Assembly (NCBI GenBank): GCA_022797295.1 | Contig: JAAWKH010000010.1 | Coordinates: 1-61,717, forward strand | Origin: Peptococcaceae bacterium | GTDB taxonomy: Bacteria > Bacillota > Dehalobacteriia > UBA4068 > UBA4997 | DNA length: 61,717 bases | Direction: 5' to 3' | In this document: positions 61,677-61,717 of the stretch, in pieces | How the letters are laid out: the number at the start of each line of letters is the position of its first letter | Position numbering within the stretch: the stretch's first letter is position 1 | Made by a program: the position numbers and the translations under genes | Notes under the pieces: generated by a model | Told to the model about the DNA's origin: nothing | Database searches by the model: none | What the model saw: the letters and a program-made list of their open reading frames with translations, nothing else

Positions 61677-61717
61677 GATATATATGCAGCTAGAGTCAAG
61701 AGCTCCGGGGTACTGGT

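Overview
The window reads as chromosomal DNA of an anaerobic member of the Bacillota, most likely a Negativicute (an Acidaminococcaceae/Phascolarctobacterium-like organism is my best guess; this is inference from gene content, not a search). Supporting signs are the tig-clpP-clpX-lon-engB block, a CtsR-controlled ctsR-mcsA-mcsB-clpC operon followed by radA, GatCAB amidotransferase, frequent TTG/GTG starts with strong AGGAGG ribosome sites, and a complete oxygen-independent cobalamin route. Coding density is high; three AT-richer patches (about 8.5-9.4 kb, 33.1-33.8 kb and 41.2-42.1 kb) carry accessory genes. No rRNA, tRNA, CRISPR array or intact insertion sequence was seen.

Layout. 0-2.3 kb (minus strand): endonuclease III, a UPF0173 metallo-hydrolase and two small membrane proteins. 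2.4-6.4 kb: a HlyD-type adaptor plus two ABC-2 permeases without an ATPase, behind two matching operator-like dyads, converging on an HxlR regulator over a shared terminator. 6.5-9.4 kb: a radical SAM protein, a frameshifted PD-(D/E)XK family gene, and a divergent XRE-repressor/unknown-protein pair with a consensus promoter inside a palindrome. 9.5-15 kb: gatCAB, purC, purB. 15.1-22.5 kb: trigger factor, ClpP, ClpX, Lon, EngB, YmdB-like phosphodiesterase. 22.6-28.3 kb: iron-sulfur flavoprotein-like gene, exported amidase, phosphoketolase, class-I glutamine amidotransferase-like hydrolase. 28.4-34.4 kb: tsaE-tsaB-rimI-tsaD, formyltetrahydrofolate cyclo-ligase, an orphan histidine kinase, a PIN toxin with its partner, and a lipoprotein. 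34.5-41 kb: CtsR regulon operon and radA. 41-42.2 kb: a 560-bp structured intergenic region with a probable non-coding RNA, then a BrnTA-like toxin-antitoxin pair. 42.2-61.7 kb: a cbi/hem supercluster.

The last third encodes nearly the whole route from glutamyl-tRNA to the corrin ring: HemA and HemL make aminolevulinate, HemB, HemC and the CobA-HemD fusion make uroporphyrinogen III and precorrin-2, SirC-type dehydrogenase gives sirohydrochlorin, and CbiL, H, F, G, D, J, ET, C, A, P and B carry out ring contraction, methylation, amidation and side-chain attachment. A cobalt chelatase (CbiK/CbiX) and the lower-ligand genes are not in the window. An unrecognised leucine-rich-repeat protein sits inside this operon.

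The most striking non-coding signal is a 121-123 bp element present twice, once between mcsB and clpC and once (opposite orientation) at the end of cbiC. Each copy is a long imperfect hairpin, and the two copies differ by compensatory changes in the stem, which argues for a selected structure.
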